Source: Dokdonella_A sp044227025
Lineage (GTDB): Bacteria > Pseudomonadota > Gammaproteobacteria > Xanthomonadales > Rhodanobacteraceae
NCBI RefSeq assembly: GCF_044227025.1
Contig: NZ_JBGAFX010000005.1
Span: 348,424 to 412,423 of the forward strand
Length of the DNA: 64,000 nt
Reading direction: 5' to 3'
Shown: piece by piece, positions 62,801-64,000 of the stretch
How the letters are laid out: the number at the start of each line of letters is the position of its first letter
How positions within the stretch are numbered: position 1 is the stretch's first letter
Position numbers and translations under genes: made by a program
Notes under the pieces: model-generated
What the model was told of the DNA's origin: nothing
Database searches by the model: none
What the model saw: the letters and a program-made list of their open reading frames with translations, nothing else

Positions 62801-64000
62801 TCGTCACGCACACGGTGACCTCGTCGGTCGGCACGCCCTCGGGCACGATCACGCCGCCGAGCGTGGTGGTGAACGATGGCGCGACCGCGGCGTTCACAGT
62901 GACGGCGAACCCGGGCTTCCACTTCGACACGATCGGTGGCACCTGTCCGGCCGGCTCGATGGCGGGCAGTACCTACACGACGGGCGCGATCACTGCGGAC
63001 TGCACGGTGGTGGCGAACTTCGCGGCCGATGGTGGCGGCAGTGACACGTTCAGCAACAACAATCCGGTGAACATTCCGGACGACGCGTACAACGGCACGC
63101 AGGCGTCGATGGCGTGTTCGGCGATCGATGCCAGTTCGTTGCCGGCAGGCGATACGGTGACCAGCGTCACGATCACGACGGGCCTGACGCACACGTGGGC
63201 GGGCGACCTGGTGGCCAAATTGTTCAGTCCGAGCGGGTCGGTGCTGGCGGTGTTCAGCCGCCCGGGCTTCGCGGAACCTGCGGATGATGGTACGGGCGGC
63301 TTCGGCGACAGCTCGAATCTGCTGGCTACGAGTCCGTTGATGTTCAACGATGCAGCGGCGGCGGATGCAGAAACGATGGGAGGAACACTCGCATCGAGTG
63401 GCGTGATCTGCCAGGACGATTCGGTATGTTCGTACCATGCCAATCATGGCGCAGCCGCTGGGCTGACCAGCTTCGCCGGTTTCAATGGTGGGGCGGCTTC
63501 GGGCACGTGGACGCTGTGCGTGGGTGATGCCGGTGGTGGCGATACGGGCTCGATCCAGAACTGGAGCATCACGATTGGCCATGCCGGCGCGGTCACGCAC
63601 ACGGTGACCTCGTCGGTCGGCACGCCCTCGGGCACGATCACGCCGCCTAGCGTGGTGGTGAACGATGGTGCGACCGCGGCATTCACGGTGACCGCGAATG
63701 CGGGCTTCCACTTCGACACGATCGGTGGCACCTGCCCGGCGGGCTCGATGGCGGGCAACACGTATACGACCGGCGCGATCATCGCGGACTGCACGGTGGT
63801 GGCGAACTTCGCGCCGGATGTCGTGACGCACACGGTGACCTCGTCGGTGGGCACCCCGTCTGGCACGATCACGCCGCCTAGCGTGGTGGTGAACGATGGT
63901 GCGACCGCGGCATTCACGGTGACCGCGAATGCGGGCTTCCACTTCGACACGATCGGTGGCACCTGCCCGGCGGGCTCGATGGCGGGCAACACGTACACGA
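59875..64000 (+). CDS. Very large secreted beta-helix/repeat protein (3' end beyond window)
   Basis: 1375 residues visible, no stop. Signal peptide MKRLLNVVLAWSAVAAAPLL (cleaved near AHAAL), AGGGG 8 bases before the ATG. Residues 30-790: Asn/Thr/Ser-rich strands such as DAVTIDGLNAGGNSLTLQN and NNIVSGINQS, typical of right-handed beta-helices. About 796-899: choice-of-anchor-D/ASH-like domain (ITIAPASFDFGNQTVGVPSA). From 900: 77-residue repeats beginning VTHTVTSSVGTPSGTITPPS and containing GFHFDTIGGTCPAGSMAG, similar to divergent InlB B-repeats. About 1059-1235: a P-domain-like segment (SVTITTGLTHTWAGDLVAKL; SGTWTLCVGDAGGGDTGSIQ) between repeats two and three. Probably a surface adhesin; function inferred only. 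Confidence 0.85.
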   Translation, partial: MKRLLNVVLAWSAVAAAPLLSTTAHAALGVCDALPADNVEVEATAGTPGPTSYNTLKLAFDAINAGTHQGSINIEVCGNTTEAASAVLNASGSGAALYTDIAIKPVGGAARTLAGTLAGAPLIDLNGADAVTIDGLNAGGNSLTLQNASTAATAGTSTVRFIGGASGNTITRTAVQGSSLVPLATAGGTITFSTDTVALTGNDNNTISFCDIGPVGAALPIKAVFGLGTTTTLANYNSGVVIDHNNIFDFFGTGAASVSGIHVLGGNDAWTISNNKLYQTAPRTFTATARYAGITLSGTTTGGAFTVTGNTIGFGASNGTGTTTISGGANEFRGIDAVTTNITTPTVYQNNIVSGINQSTSDSGTTTSASFIGITLGTSDGRYNAIGNQVGSLDGSSTIVLNNSTTTSTLVYGIFDFSFQSNTIANNSIGSITIQGTGTATGFRGILWNTGAALTETVTNNTVGSATGPIVDLQVGNNSVYGFNGVSAAANLSGNTASYLSANSISAATPIVTVAGYIIGSTSTTVPSTIARNSAHHLSNNAGVSANGGSVYGISASLPTTLANVVERNLLHTFDATATNTAYQLAGIVASAGTTTYRNNIVSLGFNAAGNPITAGYVILGLFDPVTGTATTSQFYYNSVFIGGSGVTAPGSNSYALYSNVVTNPRNFQNNILWNTRGNAVAGGSAHLAIRIGATTAGLTSNYNDLLADGTDGAVGVFNATIYPTLANWQTATTQDPLSLSVNPMFVALTNLHLQPGSPAIAMGTSIAGITDDFDGDLRPAVNPSIGADEFVPGHITIAPASFDFGNQTVGVPSAPTSITLSNTGGAPLSVTAITAAASPFSAAGGTCGPTPITIAVGASCTLDYTFTPTAAGPASQPFTVTANVAGDTTFTLSGTGLPVTHTVTSSVGTPSGTITPPSAVVNDGATTAFTVTANPGFHFDTIGGTCPAGSMAGNTYTTGAITADCTVVANFAADIVTHTVTSSVGTPSGTITPPSVVVNDGATAAFTVTANPGFHFDTIGGTCPAGSMAGSTYTTGAITADCTVVANFAADGGGSDTFSNNNPVNIPDDAYNGTQASMACSAIDASSLPAGDTVTSVTITTGLTHTWAGDLVAKLFSPSGSVLAVFSRPGFAEPADDGTGGFGDSSNLLATSPLMFNDAAAADAETMGGTLASSGVICQDDSVCSYHANHGAAAGLTSFAGFNGGAASGTWTLCVGDAGGGDTGSIQNWSITIGHAGAVTHTVTSSVGTPSGTITPPSVVVNDGATAAFTVTANAGFHFDTIGGTCPAGSMAGNTYTTGAIIADCTVVANFAPDVVTHTVTSSVGTPSGTITPPSVVVNDGATAAFTVTANAGFHFDTIGGTCPAGSMAGNTYT
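62572..64000 (+). repeat. Near-identical 231-bp coding repeats (four copies in window)
   Basis: Units start at 62572, 62803, 63592 and 63823 and are 228-231 bases long (76-77 residues); the fourth is cut by the window. Copies differ at few positions even at the DNA level, so they were duplicated or homogenised recently. A P-domain-like segment separates copies two and three. Confidence 0.92.

Noticed and set aside
61843..63942. Arg/His-rich minus-strand frame opposite the repeat protein
   Set aside because: Its apparent repeats merely mirror the plus-strand coding repeats.
62572..64000. Regularly spaced near-identical repeats considered as a CRISPR array
   Set aside because: Units of 231 bases are in frame, translate to a beta-rich domain and have no short spacers.

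Overview
High-GC DNA, most likely from a gammaproteobacterium of the Xanthomonadales/Lysobacterales (a Rhodanobacteraceae-like relative such as Dokdonella is my guess). Three things point there: the gammaproteobacterial thrS-infC-rpmI-rplT-pheS-pheT-ihfA-merR string, the queA-tgt-yajC-secD-secF string, and intergenic GGGATT/GGGAAT palindromes of the kind I associate with xanthomonads. No insertion sequence, phage or CRISPR array was seen. Taxonomy is inference; no 16S gene lies in the window.

Layout. 1-7005 (minus): a Kdp high-affinity potassium uptake operon. In transcription order it reads small peptide, second small ORF, kdpF, kdpA, kdpB, a putative porin, kdpC, kdpD (cut by the left edge). 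The first four ORFs are chained by 4-base start/stop overlaps, and helically phased repeats lie upstream. 7193-10942: a secreted cupredoxin, then a DUF1800/DUF1501 exported pair. 11051-16437: tRNA-Asn, a pseudopilin, uvrB and a CBS-domain histidine kinase with its response regulator. 16504-24418: tRNA-Val and the thrS-to-merR translation operon, with infC starting at AUC. 24433-24679: tRNA-Pro preceded by four GGA-loop hairpins. 24878-33000: prolyl aminopeptidase, two PsiF-repeat proteins, a class III aminotransferase, an ABC-2 exporter and a DesK/DesR-like two-component system. 33063-42050: a secreted beta-propeller, queA-tgt, yajC-secD-secF, a PPK2 kinase and moaB. 42142-44232: an O-GlcNAc-transferase-like TPR protein.

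44367-56861 is the most unusual block. Three paralogous secreted proteins of unknown function (called family A here) alternate with two paralogous five-heme cytochromes c, followed by a lipoprotein and a protein resembling copper amine oxidases. The order is A1-C1-A2-A3-C2-lipoprotein-B, all on the plus strand, so an A-C module appears to have duplicated. I infer an envelope or extracellular redox system; its substrate cannot be read from the sequence. After a convergent penicillin-acylase-type hydrolase, the window ends inside a very large secreted beta-helix protein with near-identical 77-residue repeats.

Most notable RNA observation: hairpins with CAGGACG/CAGGATG loops, the pattern of CsrA/RsmA binding sites in CsrB-type RNAs, occur between a good promoter and tRNA-Pro, and again as a related copy between infC and rpmI. 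Stem bases covary between copies, which favours real RNA structure.
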